Source: Tepidicella baoligensis (lineage in GTDB: Bacteria; Pseudomonadota; Gammaproteobacteria; Burkholderiales; Burkholderiaceae_C). Taken from it: 64,000 bases of DNA. Numbering within the stretch: the first letter of the stretch is position 1; the number at the start of each line of letters is the position of its first letter. The translations under genes were made by a program, and so were the position numbers. Under the pieces are notes generated by a model that made no database searches, was not told the origin of the DNA, and saw only the letters and a program-made list of their open reading frames with translations. The stretch is taken from assembly GCF_013432195.1 (NCBI RefSeq), contig NZ_JACCDB010000013.1, positions 1 to 64,000 on the forward strand, written 5' to 3'. Shown in pieces: positions 10,375 to 19,083 of the stretch.

Positions 10375-10399
10375 CGCATTCGCGCTTAAACTCCCGCAC

Positions 10400-11209
10400 A
10401 TGCACGACGATTCCGACCTTCAGCACCCAGTCGAGTCCAGCGCGCCGCGCCGCCACAAAGGCATTTATGTGCTGCCCAACATGATCACGTTGGCGGCGTT
10501 GTTCGGCGGTTTTTATGGCGTGGTCATGGCGATCGACGGTCGCTACGATCTCGCGACAGTGGGCATCTTCGTGGCCATGGTCCTGGACAGCCTGGACGGT
10601 CGCGTGGCCCGCATGACGCACACCCAGAGTGCGTTTGGCGAGCAGATGGACTCGCTGGCCGACATGGTGTCCTTTGGCGCGGCCCCGGCGCTGATCGCCT
10701 ACGAGTGGGCGCTCAAGGACATCGGCCGCTGGGGCTGGATCGCTGCGTTCGTCTATTGCGCCTGCGCCGCCTTGCGTCTGGCGCGCTTCAATGTGAACAC
10801 CGGGGTGGTGGATAAACGTTTTTTCCAGGGGCTGCCCTCGCCAGCCGCTGCCGCTTTGGTCGCAGGCTTTATTTGGCTGACCACGGAGGCTGGCTACACA
10901 GGCAAAGATCTCGTCTGGCCCATGTTTGGGATCACGCTCTATGCCGGCCTGACCATGGTCACCAACGTGCCGTTCTACAGCTTCAAGGATTTGAGCCTGA
11001 AAAAGAGTGTGCCCTTTGCCGCGATCGTGCTGATCGCCTTGGGTATTGCAGTCATCAACATCCACCCGCCCACGGTGCTGTTCGGCCTGTTCGTGCTCTA
11101 TGGCCTTTCAGGCTATGCGGTGTATGGTTGGCGCAAAGCCAAAGGCAAGCCCACCAGCGTCATCAGCACCAGCACCGATGAACCCGACGAGCGTGGTCTG
11201 CACAATTGA
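10400..11209 (+). CDS. pssA: CDP-diacylglycerol--serine O-phosphatidyltransferase
   Basis: A 269-residue inner-membrane enzyme making phosphatidylserine from CDP-diacylglycerol and serine, the precursor of phosphatidylethanolamine. The CDP-alcohol phosphatidyltransferase signature is complete: DSLDGRVARM, then FGEQMDSLADMVSFG, giving the Asp-rich catalytic pattern. Several hydrophobic segments follow through to residue 240, and a polar tail ends the protein. It begins 25 nt after the acyl-CoA dehydrogenase stop but is functionally separate from that cassette. leuA follows after an attenuator-like leader. In related genomes a phosphatidylserine decarboxylase gene (psd) often lies beside pssA; none is present in this window. 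Confidence 0.95.
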   Translation: MHDDSDLQHPVESSAPRRHKGIYVLPNMITLAALFGGFYGVVMAIDGRYDLATVGIFVAMVLDSLDGRVARMTHTQSAFGEQMDSLADMVSFGAAPALIAYEWALKDIGRWGWIAAFVYCACAALRLARFNVNTGVVDKRFFQGLPSPAAAALVAGFIWLTTEAGYTGKDLVWPMFGITLYAGLTMVTNVPFYSFKDLSLKKSVPFAAIVLIALGIAVINIHPPTVLFGLFVLYGLSGYAVYGWRKAKGKPTSVISTSTDEPDERGLHN

Positions 11210-11235
11210 GGCCCATGGCTGCAGGCCAGGCAAGA

Positions 11236-11307
11236 ATGTGTTACATTGAAAACATGCATTTCGCGAACATCTCCCTGCTACTAGGCGTTGCCGAAACGGG
11301 CAGGTGA
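11236..11307 (+). CDS. Putative leuA leader peptide (LeuL-like, 23 codons)
   Basis: A short reading frame, [23 protein letters not shown], ends at a TGA 25 nt before a terminator hairpin that precedes leuA. It contains Ile-Ser-Leu-Leu-Leu-Gly-Val with codons CTG CTA CTA; CTA is a rare Leu codon in this GC-rich DNA, and rare Leu codons in a row are the hallmark of leu attenuators. The first ATG has CCAGG five nt upstream; a second in-frame ATG at 11254 would give 17 codons. It would sense charged tRNA-Leu through ribosome stalling. Confidence 0.65.
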   Translation: MCYIENMHFANISLLLGVAETGR

Positions 11308-11331
11308 CATAGCGCGCATTCCTTTTGCACC

Positions 11332-11370
11332 AACGGCCCGTATGCACACGCAACGGGCCGTTTCTTTTTT
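11332..11370 (+). terminator. Attenuator terminator upstream of leuA
   Basis: AACGGCCCG (11332-11340) pairs perfectly over 9 bp with CGGGCCGTT (11354-11362), with a 13-nt loop, and is followed by TTTCTTTTTT. An alternative pairing competes: ACGGGC at 11296-11301, inside the last codons of the leader peptide, is complementary to GCCCGT at 11336-11341 in the 5' arm, and could act as antiterminator. It lies 19 nt before the leuA start codon. It could also simply end the pssA transcript, but its position after a Leu-rich leader favours attenuation. Confidence 0.8.
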
Positions 11371-11389
11371 CAGATCCCAGGAGCCTCTC

Positions 11390-12931
11390 ATGACCGACAA
11401 GCTGATCATTTTCGACACCACCTTGCGCGACGGCGAACAGTCCCCCGGCGCCTCCATGACCAAGGACGAGAAGCTGCGCATCGCGCGCCAGCTCGAACGC
11501 CTGAAGGTGGACGTGATCGAAGCCGGCTTTGCGGCCAGCTCCAATGGGGACTTTGAAGCGGTCAAGGCCATTGCAGACCATATCAAGGACTCCACGGTCT
11601 GCTCGCTCTCGCGGGCCAACGACCGCGATATTGCCCGTTCTGCCGAAGCCCTCAAGGGGGCCAACCGGGCCCGTATCCACACCTTCATTGCCACCTCACC
11701 GTTGCACATGGAGAAGAAGCTGCGCATGACGCCGGAGCAGGTGCTGGAGCAGGCCAGGCTGTCGGTGCGTTTTGCCCGCAACCTGGTCGAGGATATCGAG
11801 TTCAGCGCCGAGGACGGCTACCGCTCCGAGATCGACTTCCTGGCCCGCGTGGTGGAGGCGGTGATCAAGGAAGGCGCCACCACCATCAACATTCCGGACA
11901 CCGTGGGTTACGCCATTCCCGAGCTGTACGGAAACTTCATCAAGACACTGCGCGAAAAGGTGCCCAACAGCGACAAGGCGATCTGGAGTGTGCATTGCCA
12001 CAACGACCTGGGCATGGCGGTGGCCAACTCCCTGGCCGGGGTGAAGATCGGCGGCGCTCGCCAAGTGGAGTGCACCATCAACGGCCTGGGCGAGCGTGCC
12101 GGCAACTGTTCGCTCGAAGAGGTCGTCATGGCGGTGAAAACCCGCCGCGACTACTTTGGTCTGGATGTGAACATCGACACCACACAGATCGTGCCGGCCA
12201 GCCGCATGGTCAGCCAGACCACTGGCTTCGTGGTGCAGCCCAACAAAGCGGTGGTGGGGGCCAACGCCTTTGCGCATGCCAGTGGCATCCATCAGGACGG
12301 TGTGCTCAAGGCACGCGACACTTACGAAATCATGCGTGCCGAAGATGTGGGCTGGAGCGCCAACAAGATCGTGCTGGGCAAGCTCAGCGGTCGCAATGCT
12401 TTCAAGCAGCGTCTCGAAGAGCTGGGGATCGAAATGGAGTCGGAAACCGACATCAACACCGCCTTCGCCAAATTCAAGGAACTGGCGGACCGCAAGGCCG
12501 AGATTTTCGATGAGGACATTCTGGCCCTGGTGAGCGACGAGAGCGTGACGCCCGAAAAGGAGCAGTACGGCCTGGTTTCACTGGCGCAGCAGAGCGAAAC
12601 CGGTGAGCGTCCGCACGCCCGCGTGGTGTTTACCATCGACGGCAAGGAACTGGTCGGTGAATCCGACGGCAACGGCCCGGTCGATGCGTCCCTCAAGGCC
12701 ATCGAGTCCCACGTCAAGAGCGGCGCGGAACTGCTGCTGTACTCGGTCAACGCCATCACCTCCGGCTCCACCGAGAGTCAAGGTGAGGTCACGGTGCGCC
12801 TGCAACACGGGGGGCGGGTGGTCAATGGCGTGGGAGCCGATCCGGACATCGTCGTTGCTTCGGCCAAGGCGTATCTGAGTGCCTTGAACAAGCTGCACAG
12901 CAAGGCGGATCGGGTCGCCGCGCAGGGCTGA
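11390..12931 (+). CDS. leuA: 2-isopropylmalate synthase
   Basis: A 513-residue enzyme condensing acetyl-CoA with 2-oxoisovalerate, the committed step to leucine. The N-terminal TIM barrel shows [31 protein letters not shown] and [10 protein letters not shown]; the C-terminal region after about residue 390 is the LeuA regulatory domain that binds leucine. The length matches the long bacterial form. The ATG has an AGGAG site about 7 nt upstream; an upstream in-frame extension reads through the terminator hairpin and was rejected. It uses the product of the ilvBHC branch encoded earlier in the window. Expression is probably controlled by the leader and attenuator just upstream. Confidence 0.97.
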   Translation: MTDKLIIFDTTLRDGEQSPGASMTKDEKLRIARQLERLKVDVIEAGFAASSNGDFEAVKAIADHIKDSTVCSLSRANDRDIARSAEALKGANRARIHTFIATSPLHMEKKLRMTPEQVLEQARLSVRFARNLVEDIEFSAEDGYRSEIDFLARVVEAVIKEGATTINIPDTVGYAIPELYGNFIKTLREKVPNSDKAIWSVHCHNDLGMAVANSLAGVKIGGARQVECTINGLGERAGNCSLEEVVMAVKTRRDYFGLDVNIDTTQIVPASRMVSQTTGFVVQPNKAVVGANAFAHASGIHQDGVLKARDTYEIMRAEDVGWSANKIVLGKLSGRNAFKQRLEELGIEMESETDINTAFAKFKELADRKAEIFDEDILALVSDESVTPEKEQYGLVSLAQQSETGERPHARVVFTIDGKELVGESDGNGPVDASLKAIESHVKSGAELLLYSVNAITSGSTESQGEVTVRLQHGGRVVNGVGADPDIVVASAKAYLSALNKLHSKADRVAAQG

Positions 12932-13018
12932 GTGCGGGGTCGAGGAGCCCTTTTAGGCCGTGGACGGGACTGACTTGCAACGTTGTCTTAAAAAAGTCAC
13001 GCAAGTCAATGAATCAAA

Positions 13019-13047
13019 TTGTTTTTTCGAATATTCCCTTCTATACT
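13019..13047 (+). promoter_or_regulatory. Sigma-70-type promoter of pbpG
   Basis: TTGTTT at 13019-13024 and TATACT at 13042-13047, spaced by exactly 17 bp, lie 34 nt upstream of the pbpG start in a locally AT-rich gap of 150 bp after leuA. This is the best match to a housekeeping promoter that I noticed in the window. Confidence 0.7.
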
Positions 13048-13081
13048 CTGGCCGTCGTGCTTGTGGAATGAGGGAATATTC

Positions 13082-14191
13082 ATGAACAAAACCCGTCGCC
13101 CGGTTGCTTCTCGGCTCTGGTTGGCTTGTTCTGTGTTGCTCGGTGCGACCGCTTGGTCCGCCACGGCACAGGCGAATGTTCCCTCTAAGCGCCCCGTGGC
13201 ACAACAGGCCGCGCCCTCGGTGTCGGCCCCCCAACGGACCTCCTCGAACACCGGCTCGCCCAGCAAACGGCCTGTGGCCGCAGTCCCGCAGCGCACGGCA
13301 GCGCATATCCCCCAGCGCCAGACCCGGCCAGCCGCCGCCAGCACGACGGCTGCCTCGGTCGGCGAGGTCGTGGTGTCTTACGGTGAGCGCCTGGGGCTGC
13401 GCCGGGTACAGGACCCCTTGAACCTCAACTCCAGCGTGGCCCTGGTCATGGATGCCGAAACGCAGGAGATCCTGCTCGGCAAGAATGACACCGCCGTGCT
13501 GCCGATCGCCTCGCTCACCAAGCTCATGACCGGCGTGTTGATCGCAGATGCGCAACTGCCGATGGACGAGAAGATCACCATCACCAGCGCCGACGTGGAC
13601 CGCCTCAAGAACAGCGGTTCCCGCTTGGCGGTGGGGACTCGGCTGACCCGTCGAGAAGCCTTGCACCTGGCCATGATGTCCAGCGAAAACCGTGCTGCCC
13701 ACGCGCTGGCCCGAACCTATCCCGGAGGGGTGGAGCGTTTCGTGCAATTGATGAACCAGAAAGCCCAGGAACTGGGCATGACCGATACCCGCTTCGTCGA
13801 TCCGACGGGGCTTTCCAGCGAGAACCAGTCCAGTGCCCGTGACATCGCCATTCTCGCGGCGGCCTCCCATGAGCGCCCGCTGCTGCGGTACTTTTCCACC
13901 TCGCCCGGCTATGAGCTCGCCGTCGGACGGCAGGTATTGCCTTACCGCAACAGCAACCGGCTCGTCAACAGTGACGCCTGGGACATTGGTTTGCAAAAGA
14001 CCGGCTTCATCCGGGAAGCTGGCCGCTGCGTGGTCATGCAGGTGAACATGGCGGGGCGCCGGCTCATCATGGTGCTGCTCGATGCCACCGATGCGAATGC
14101 CCGCCTGGGTGATGCTGAGCGGCTGCGCCGTTGGGTGGAGGTGTCTCTGTTCAGCCCACACCATGTGGCCGACGTGTCCGACCGCAGTTGA
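13082..14191 (+). CDS. pbpG: D-alanyl-D-alanine endopeptidase/carboxypeptidase (peptidase S11)
   Basis: A 369-residue periplasmic penicillin-binding protein of the PBP7/DacA type that cleaves peptidoglycan cross-links. A signal peptide covers about residues 1-31 (KTRRP, hydrophobic stretch, then AQA). A Pro/Ala/Ser-rich linker of about 60 residues repeats the motif PSKRPVA at 34-40 and 60-66. The catalytic domain has SLTK (Ser144, Lys147), SEN (201-203) and KTG (306-308), all three active-site motifs of the family. The long low-complexity linker is unusual and may span the periplasm. A strong promoter lies directly upstream, and the stop codon is 3 nt from that of the convergent IclR gene. 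Confidence 0.92.
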   Translation: MNKTRRPVASRLWLACSVLLGATAWSATAQANVPSKRPVAQQAAPSVSAPQRTSSNTGSPSKRPVAAVPQRTAAHIPQRQTRPAAASTTAASVGEVVVSYGERLGLRRVQDPLNLNSSVALVMDAETQEILLGKNDTAVLPIASLTKLMTGVLIADAQLPMDEKITITSADVDRLKNSGSRLAVGTRLTRREALHLAMMSSENRAAHALARTYPGGVERFVQLMNQKAQELGMTDTRFVDPTGLSSENQSSARDIAILAAASHERPLLRYFSTSPGYELAVGRQVLPYRNSNRLVNSDAWDIGLQKTGFIREAGRCVVMQVNMAGRRLIMVLLDATDANARLGDAERLRRWVEVSLFSPHHVADVSDRS

Positions 14192-14194
14192 GGG

Positions 14195-14980
14195 TCATTT
14201 CTGTTGAGGGCGATATCCCAAAGCTGCACTGATTTGCGCGGCGGTGGCCTGTAGCTTGGGCAGCCAGTTTTCGTCGATTCGGTCGGCTGGCGCAGAAATG
14301 GAAAGGCCGGCAACGAGCTTGCCTTGATCGTCATAAATGCCTGCTGCCATGCAGCGCACACCCATTTCCAACTCCTCGTTGTCGCGCGCCACGCCCAGCC
14401 GGCGGCACTGGGCCAATTCCCGCTCCAAGATGGGCAGTTGGGTGATGCTGTTGCGGGTGTTGCCCATCAGTCCGGTACGAGCGGCGTAGGCGCGTACACG
14501 CTGTGGCTCGTCGTCAGCCAGAAACAGCTTGCCGACGGACGTCAGGTGCAGCGGGGCGCGGCCGCCGATGGCGCGTACCACCTGCATGCCGGATCGTTCG
14601 CTGTATGCCCGCTCCACATAGACGATCTCGTCCCCCTGCCGCACACTCAGGTTGACGGGTTGCTGGATCTGTTTGTGCAACTCTCGCATGGGGCCGAGGG
14701 CGGTGTCGCGCACACTCAGGCGGGCCTTGACAAGGTTGCCCAGTTCCAGCAGCCGCAGACCCAGCCGATACGTGCCGGGTTCGGGGCGTTCCACGAAACG
14801 ACCAATGGCCAAGTCGTTGAGAATACGGTGCGCCGTGGAGGGGTGCAAGCCGGTGCGCTCACTGATTTCCTTGAGCGAGAGGGCTTCTTCACGCGATGCG
14901 AGCACTTCCAGCAGTTGGAACATGCGTTCAATCACCTGAACGCTGGGCTGGGCAGGCAGAGTGGAGTGGGGTCGTGTCAT
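14195..14980 (-). CDS. IclR-family transcriptional regulator
   Basis: A 261-residue regulator with the winged helix-turn-helix at residues 13-75 (SLKEISERTGLHPSTAHRIL) and the IclR effector-binding domain after it (ending around GLSISAPADRI). IclR proteins control catabolic genes for aromatic or carboxylic acids, but nothing next to this gene is an obvious target: pbpG converges from one side and the nth-aat-bpt operon lies on the other, with 77 bp before the bpt stop. The long, regular coding sequence and typical length make the family call firm. Its regulon cannot be stated from this sequence. Confidence 0.9.
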   Translation of the reverse strand: MTRPHSTLPAQPSVQVIERMFQLLEVLASREEALSLKEISERTGLHPSTAHRILNDLAIGRFVERPEPGTYRLGLRLLELGNLVKARLSVRDTALGPMRELHKQIQQPVNLSVRQGDEIVYVERAYSERSGMQVVRAIGGRAPLHLTSVGKLFLADDEPQRVRAYAARTGLMGNTRNSITQLPILERELAQCRRLGVARDNEELEMGVRCMAAGIYDDQGKLVAGLSISAPADRIDENWLPKLQATAAQISAALGYRPQQK

Positions 14981-15057
14981 GGTGAACGAGAAGGGTCCAC
15001 CATTTTACCTTGTGAAATTCTATTCTGACAAGCGAATGATGAAAGGTGGGGAGGGTA

Positions 15058-15798
15058 TCAGGTGCCCCCGTCAGTCCGCCATCGCCCGTCAATGAGCAGC
15101 TCATAGGGTCTGAATCGGTTTTTGTAGTTCATCTTCGGGCTTTCGGCAATCCAATACCCGAGGTAAACGTAGCGTAAACCCATGGCGCGTGCCTGCTCGA
15201 TTTGCCACAGGATGCTGTAGGTTCCGTAGGCCGCGTGCGGTTCGGGTTCGTAAAAGGTATAGACCGCCGATAGGCCGTCGTCCAGCACGTCGAGGATGGA
15301 GACCATCTTGAGGGCCGATGCGGCGGTGGCTGTGGGATCGGTGAACTCCACCAAGCGGGAGTTGACCCGACTTTGCAGAAGAAACTGACTGTACTGGTCG
15401 ATGTTGTCGTGGTCCATGCCGCCGCCAGGATGTCGCTGCCGCTGGTAGCGCAGGTAGAGCTGATAGTGCGCCTCCGCGTAGCCCAGCGTCATCACGCGGG
15501 CTTGCAGGTGGGCGTGTCGCGCCTGTGCTCGACGCTGGCTGCGGCTGGGGCAAAAGGCCTGTGCGTCCACTCGCAACGGTACGCAGGCCCGGCAACCGTC
15601 GCAGTGTGGGCGGTAGGTGAACATGCCGCTGCGCCGAAAGCCGTGGCTGATGAGCTCTGAGTAAGTGTCGTGGTGGATGAGGTGGCTGGGCGTGGCGACT
15701 TGGGAGCGCGCGATGCGGCCTTCCAGGTAGCTGCAGGCATAGGGTGCCGTGGCATAGAACTGCACGGCGTGCAGTGGGAGTTCCTTCGGGTAGGTCAC
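15058..15798 (-). CDS. bpt: Aspartate/glutamate leucyltransferase (Bpt, Ate1-like)
   Basis: A 246-residue cytosolic aminoacyl-tRNA-protein transferase that adds leucine to N-terminal Asp or Glu, marking proteins for ClpS/ClpAP. The N-terminal domain has [15 protein letters not shown] and the Cys cluster [12 protein letters not shown]; the C-terminal GNAT-like domain has [13 protein letters not shown] and YLGYWI near the end. The GTG start was chosen because it overlaps the aat stop as GTGA and gives [10 protein letters not shown], the standard N-terminus; an ATG 11 codons upstream would add residues not usual for the family. It is last in nth-aat-bpt. Aat and Bpt both feed the N-degron pathway, so their pairing is functional. 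Confidence 0.92.
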   Translation of the reverse strand: MTYPKELPLHAVQFYATAPYACSYLEGRIARSQVATPSHLIHHDTYSELISHGFRRSGMFTYRPHCDGCRACVPLRVDAQAFCPSRSQRRAQARHAHLQARVMTLGYAEAHYQLYLRYQRQRHPGGGMDHDNIDQYSQFLLQSRVNSRLVEFTDPTATAASALKMVSILDVLDDGLSAVYTFYEPEPHAAYGTYSILWQIEQARAMGLRYVYLGYWIAESPKMNYKNRFRPYELLIDGRWRTDGGT

Positions 15799-16568
15799 GA
15801 CGGTGATGAGGAGCCGTTGGATAACAGGCATTCCCAGTATAAGGGGTCGAAAGTCCAGCTGGGCGTGGGCTGGCAGGTGGCTTCGCGAACCGTGCCCAGA
15901 AAGCGTTCCCTAGGCATTTCGCAGGCGCCCATGAACGCCAGATGGGGCGTGTTTTGCTGGCAATCGATGGCGGGCACACCCCAGACCCGGGCGCACGCGA
16001 CAAGGCCTGCCAGGGCCATTTTGGAGGCATCGTTGCGGTGGCTGAACATGGATTCACCGAACACCATGCGACCGAGGTTGACGCAATAGAGACCGCCCAC
16101 GAGTTCGCCGTCCCACCATGTTTCGATGCTGTGCGCGTGCCCGGCGTGGTGGAGGGCGGTGTAGGCCTCGATCATGGCTGGCACGATCCAGGTTCCTCGT
16201 TGCCCCGCCCTGGGGGTGTGTGCGCAGGCGCGGATGACGCGCTCGAAAGCGGTGTCGATGCGAATGTCGAGCCGGCCGGATCGCAGTCCGCCACGTATCG
16301 CTTTGCGCAGCGACGGATGCAGCCGAAAATCGGCAGGTCGCAAGACCATGCGCGGGTCCGGGCTCCACCACAGGATGGGCTGGTCGTCGCTGAACCAGGG
16401 GAAGATGCCGCTGGCGTAAGCGCGCAGCAGGGTGGGGGTGTCCAGGGCGCCACCTGCTGCCAGCAGGCCGGGTATCGGGTCGCCTTGCTGCCAGGCGCGC
16501 TCGACATCCGGAAACGGCTCGCCAGGGGCCAGCCAGGGCAGGACGTGGGACGACTGCTCGCGGGTCAC
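15795..16568 (-). CDS. aat: Leucyl/phenylalanyl-tRNA--protein transferase
   Basis: A 257-residue transferase that adds Leu or Phe to N-terminal Lys or Arg for ClpS recognition. Diagnostic motifs are present: [56 protein letters not shown] and the [13 protein letters not shown] region. The start is set at a GTG whose TG overlaps the TGA of nth (GTGA); ATGs 8 and 32 codons upstream would extend into nth with unrelated residues. It is also joined to bpt by a GTGA overlap, so nth, aat and bpt are probably translationally coupled. No strong ribosome-binding site precedes the GTG, in line with coupling. Confidence 0.93.
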   Translation of the reverse strand: MTREQSSHVLPWLAPGEPFPDVERAWQQGDPIPGLLAAGGALDTPTLLRAYASGIFPWFSDDQPILWWSPDPRMVLRPADFRLHPSLRKAIRGGLRSGRLDIRIDTAFERVIRACAHTPRAGQRGTWIVPAMIEAYTALHHAGHAHSIETWWDGELVGGLYCVNLGRMVFGESMFSHRNDASKMALAGLVACARVWGVPAIDCQQNTPHLAFMGACEMPRERFLGTVREATCQPTPSWTFDPLYWECLLSNGSSSPS

Positions 16569-17221
16569 GGTTGCCGGGCCCGTTGGGGGCATTTGAGGGT
16601 TTGGGCATGGTCGCAGCAGGACGCCACGGCGCAGCGATCGCACTGGGGGCGCCGTGCCTGGCAAACGTATCGGCCGTGCAGGATCAGCCAGTGGTGGGCG
16701 TTTTCCAGGTATTGGGCCGGGATGCGCTGAAGGAGTTTGCGCTCGACCGCGAGCGGGGTTTTGCCCGGAGCCAGGCCGGTGCGGTTGCTGACCCGGAAGA
16801 TGTGGGTATCCACGGCCATGGTCGGCTCGCCGAAGGCCACGTTGAGCACCACGTTGGCCGTTTTCCGGCCCACGCCAGGCAGTGCCTCCAAGGCCTCGCG
16901 GCTGCGCGGCACCTGTCCACCGTACCGCTCAACCAGGATGCGGCAGGTTTCCATCAGGTGTCTGGCCTTGCTGCGGTACAGGCCGATGGTCTTGATGTAA
17001 GACTCCAGCCCTTCCAGCCCGAGATCGAGTATTTTCTGCGGGGTGTTGGCCACCGGGAACAGCCGCCGGGTGGCCTTGTTGACGCCCACGTCGGTGGCCT
17101 GGGCGCTGAGCAGCACAGCCACCAGCAGCTCGAACACGCTCGTATACTCCAGTTCCGTGTTGGGCTGGGGGTTGGCTGCCTGCAAGGTGGCGAAAAACCG
17201 CTCGATCTGTTCCTCGTTCAT
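16565..17221 (-). CDS. nth: Endonuclease III (DNA glycosylase/AP lyase)
   Basis: A 218-residue base-excision repair enzyme removing oxidised pyrimidines. The helix-hairpin-helix LPGVGRKTANVVLN carries the catalytic Lys120 and the conserved Asp138 lies in AVDTHIFR, the same numbers as in the E. coli enzyme. The C-terminal [4Fe-4S] loop is complete, with Cys spacing C-x6-C-x2-C-x5-C in CQARRPQCDRCAVASCC. The start giving MNEEQIERFF was chosen over one 24 codons upstream because it has AGGA 4 nt before it and the longer form would overlap the divergent aminotransferase gene. It is the first gene of nth-aat-bpt. Confidence 0.95.
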   Translation of the reverse strand: MNEEQIERFFATLQAANPQPNTELEYTSVFELLVAVLLSAQATDVGVNKATRRLFPVANTPQKILDLGLEGLESYIKTIGLYRSKARHLMETCRILVERYGGQVPRSREALEALPGVGRKTANVVLNVAFGEPTMAVDTHIFRVSNRTGLAPGKTPLAVERKLLQRIPAQYLENAHHWLILHGRYVCQARRPQCDRCAVASCCDHAQTLKCPQRARQP

Positions 17222-17238
17222 GTCCTGAATTTTCTCCC

Positions 17239-18447
17239 ATGAGTGCATCCTCTGCCGTCCGTTTCGCCGATCGCCTGAACAATGTCGAGACATCGGCCAT
17301 CCGCGAGCTGTTCAAGCTGCTGGGCAAGCCCGGCATCATCAGCTTCGCCGGTGGTTTTCCCGATTCGGCCATGTTCGACGTGGACGGCATTCGCGAAGCC
17401 AGCCTGCGCGCGCTCGATGAGGAGCCCGGCGCCGCCCTGCAGTACGGGGCCACCGAAGGCTATCAGCCTCTGCGTGAGCAATTGGCGCAATTCATGGGCA
17501 GCAAAGGCGCGCAGGTGGCTCCGGAACAATTGGTCGTGACCACCGGCAGCCAGCAGGCGCTGGACCTGCTGGGCAAGACGCTGATCTCGCCGGGTGACAA
17601 GGTCATCGTCGAAGGGCCGACCTTCCTGGCCACGATCCAGTGCTTCCGCCTCTATGGCGCGGAACTCATCACCGCGCCGGTGGACGGCGACGGTGTGGAC
17701 ACCGACCGGCTGGAGCAACTGATCGTCGAGCACCGACCCAAGTTCGTGTACCTGATCCCCACCTTCGGCAACCCCAGTGGGGCCATGCTGAGCCTGGAGC
17801 GCCGTCGCCGGGTGCTGGAGTTGGCGGTGCGGCACGATACCCTGATCGTCGAGGACGATCCTTATGGCGACCTGTATTTCGGCAATGCCCCGCCGCCCAG
17901 TCTGCTGGCCTTGAGCGCCGAAGTGGCGGGTAGCCGCGAGCGGCTGGTGCATTGCGGTTCCCTGAGCAAAGTGCTCAGCCCCGGCCTGCGCGTGGGCTGG
18001 ATGATTGCCCCGGCCGACCTGTTGGGCAAGGCGGTCATGTGCAAGCAGTTCAGCGATGCGCACACCAGCACCTTTGCCCAGGCCACCGCCGCGCAATACC
18101 TGAAGGCGGGCCGCATGCCCGGCACGCTGCAGCGGGTGCGGCAGGTGTACGCGGAGCGTGCCCGGGCCATGGGCGATGCGCTGCGCAGTGACTTGGGTGA
18201 CGCGGTTGCTTTTGTGCAGCCGCAGGGGGGGCTGTTTGTCTGGGCCCGCCTGACCGGAGCCGGAGGACGCCTGACCGACGGCAACGAGCTCGCGCGGCGC
18301 GCCATCGACCAGGGCGTGGCGTTCGTGCCGGGGGCCCCGTTCTTTGCCCGGCATCCGGACGTCTCCACTTTCCGCCTGAGCTTTGCCACGGTGGGCGTGG
18401 ACCGCATCCGCGAGGGCGTGGCCCGGTTGGCCAAGGCCCTGGGCTGA
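17239..18447 (+). CDS. PLP-dependent class I/II aminotransferase
   Basis: A 402-residue fold-type I aminotransferase. It shows GGFPDSAMF near the N-terminus, TTGSQQALDLLGK in the cofactor region, PTFGNPSG, the Asp of VEDDPYGDLYF and the Schiff-base lysine in GSLSKVLSPGLRVGW. The overall pattern is that of the 2-aminoadipate/aromatic (LysN-like) group rather than AspC; MocR regulators share this domain, but here there is no DNA-binding domain. The amino donor is not determined. The start codon is only 17 bp from the divergent nth start and has no clear ribosome-binding site, so the first ATG is likely but not certain. Confidence 0.87.
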   Translation: MSASSAVRFADRLNNVETSAIRELFKLLGKPGIISFAGGFPDSAMFDVDGIREASLRALDEEPGAALQYGATEGYQPLREQLAQFMGSKGAQVAPEQLVVTTGSQQALDLLGKTLISPGDKVIVEGPTFLATIQCFRLYGAELITAPVDGDGVDTDRLEQLIVEHRPKFVYLIPTFGNPSGAMLSLERRRRVLELAVRHDTLIVEDDPYGDLYFGNAPPPSLLALSAEVAGSRERLVHCGSLSKVLSPGLRVGWMIAPADLLGKAVMCKQFSDAHTSTFAQATAAQYLKAGRMPGTLQRVRQVYAERARAMGDALRSDLGDAVAFVQPQGGLFVWARLTGAGGRLTDGNELARRAIDQGVAFVPGAPFFARHPDVSTFRLSFATVGVDRIREGVARLAKALG

Positions 18448-18454
18448 CCAACGT

Positions 18455-19006
18455 TCAGAGCAGGCGTGCCAGCCAGAGACGCGCCCGCATGCCCCAACCC
18501 GAGGTGTAGCCCACGGTGGGGAATCGCAGGCGGTTGCCGCTGTCCAGCACCGCAAAGGTCGGTACCGATCGGAAGCCTTGTGCCTGTGCCAGCTGCGAGC
18601 GTGGGTCGATCACCGTGGTCCAGGGCAACTCATGCTGCATCTGGTAGCGCCATACCTGAGCAGCGTCTCCCGACTGCATGGCCACGGTGAGTACCGGCCA
18701 GTCCTGCGCCAGGCGGTTGATCGTGCCTTGCTGAGCTTTGCAAATCGGGCACCAGTGCGCCCAGACATACAGGGCCAAGGGCTGGCCCGATGGCCTGGTG
18801 GCCAGGATGGCATCCGACAGGGTGCCGTGGTGCATCTGGCCGTCCGGTGTCAACCACTGCACCCTCATCGAAGGATCGATATCGGCGTTCACATGGCGGG
18901 TCTGCCAAAAGTGGACGCTCCCAAAGACCGTCAACATCAGCACGATGGTGCCCACATGCCGCATCCAGCGCGGGCGGCGGTGTCGGCTGGCGGTGTCATG
19001 GCTCAT
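18455..19006 (-). CDS. Membrane-anchored thioredoxin-like protein disulfide oxidoreductase (ScsD-like)
   Basis: A 183-residue protein with one N-terminal membrane helix (residues about 17-33, HVGTIVLMLTVFGSVHFW) and a thioredoxin-fold domain facing the periplasm. The redox motif is WCPIC (Cys86 and Cys89), the WCPxC form seen in ScsD/TlpA-like proteins, and the cis-proline is in SVPTFAV. It probably reduces or oxidises disulfides in envelope proteins; no scsABC or DsbD partner gene is in this window. It converges with the aminotransferase gene (7 nt between stops) and diverges from trpB2 across 77 bp. Partner and direction of electron flow are unknown. Confidence 0.8.
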   Translation of the reverse strand: MSHDTASRHRRPRWMRHVGTIVLMLTVFGSVHFWQTRHVNADIDPSMRVQWLTPDGQMHHGTLSDAILATRPSGQPLALYVWAHWCPICKAQQGTINRLAQDWPVLTVAMQSGDAAQVWRYQMQHELPWTTVIDPRSQLAQAQGFRSVPTFAVLDSGNRLRFPTVGYTSGWGMRARLWLARLL

Positions 19007-19083
19007 GCTGACATGCTACATTGGTGATGTCGGCTTCATACCGGCCCCGGTTTATTCACCCACCATGAACAGGAGATGAGCCC

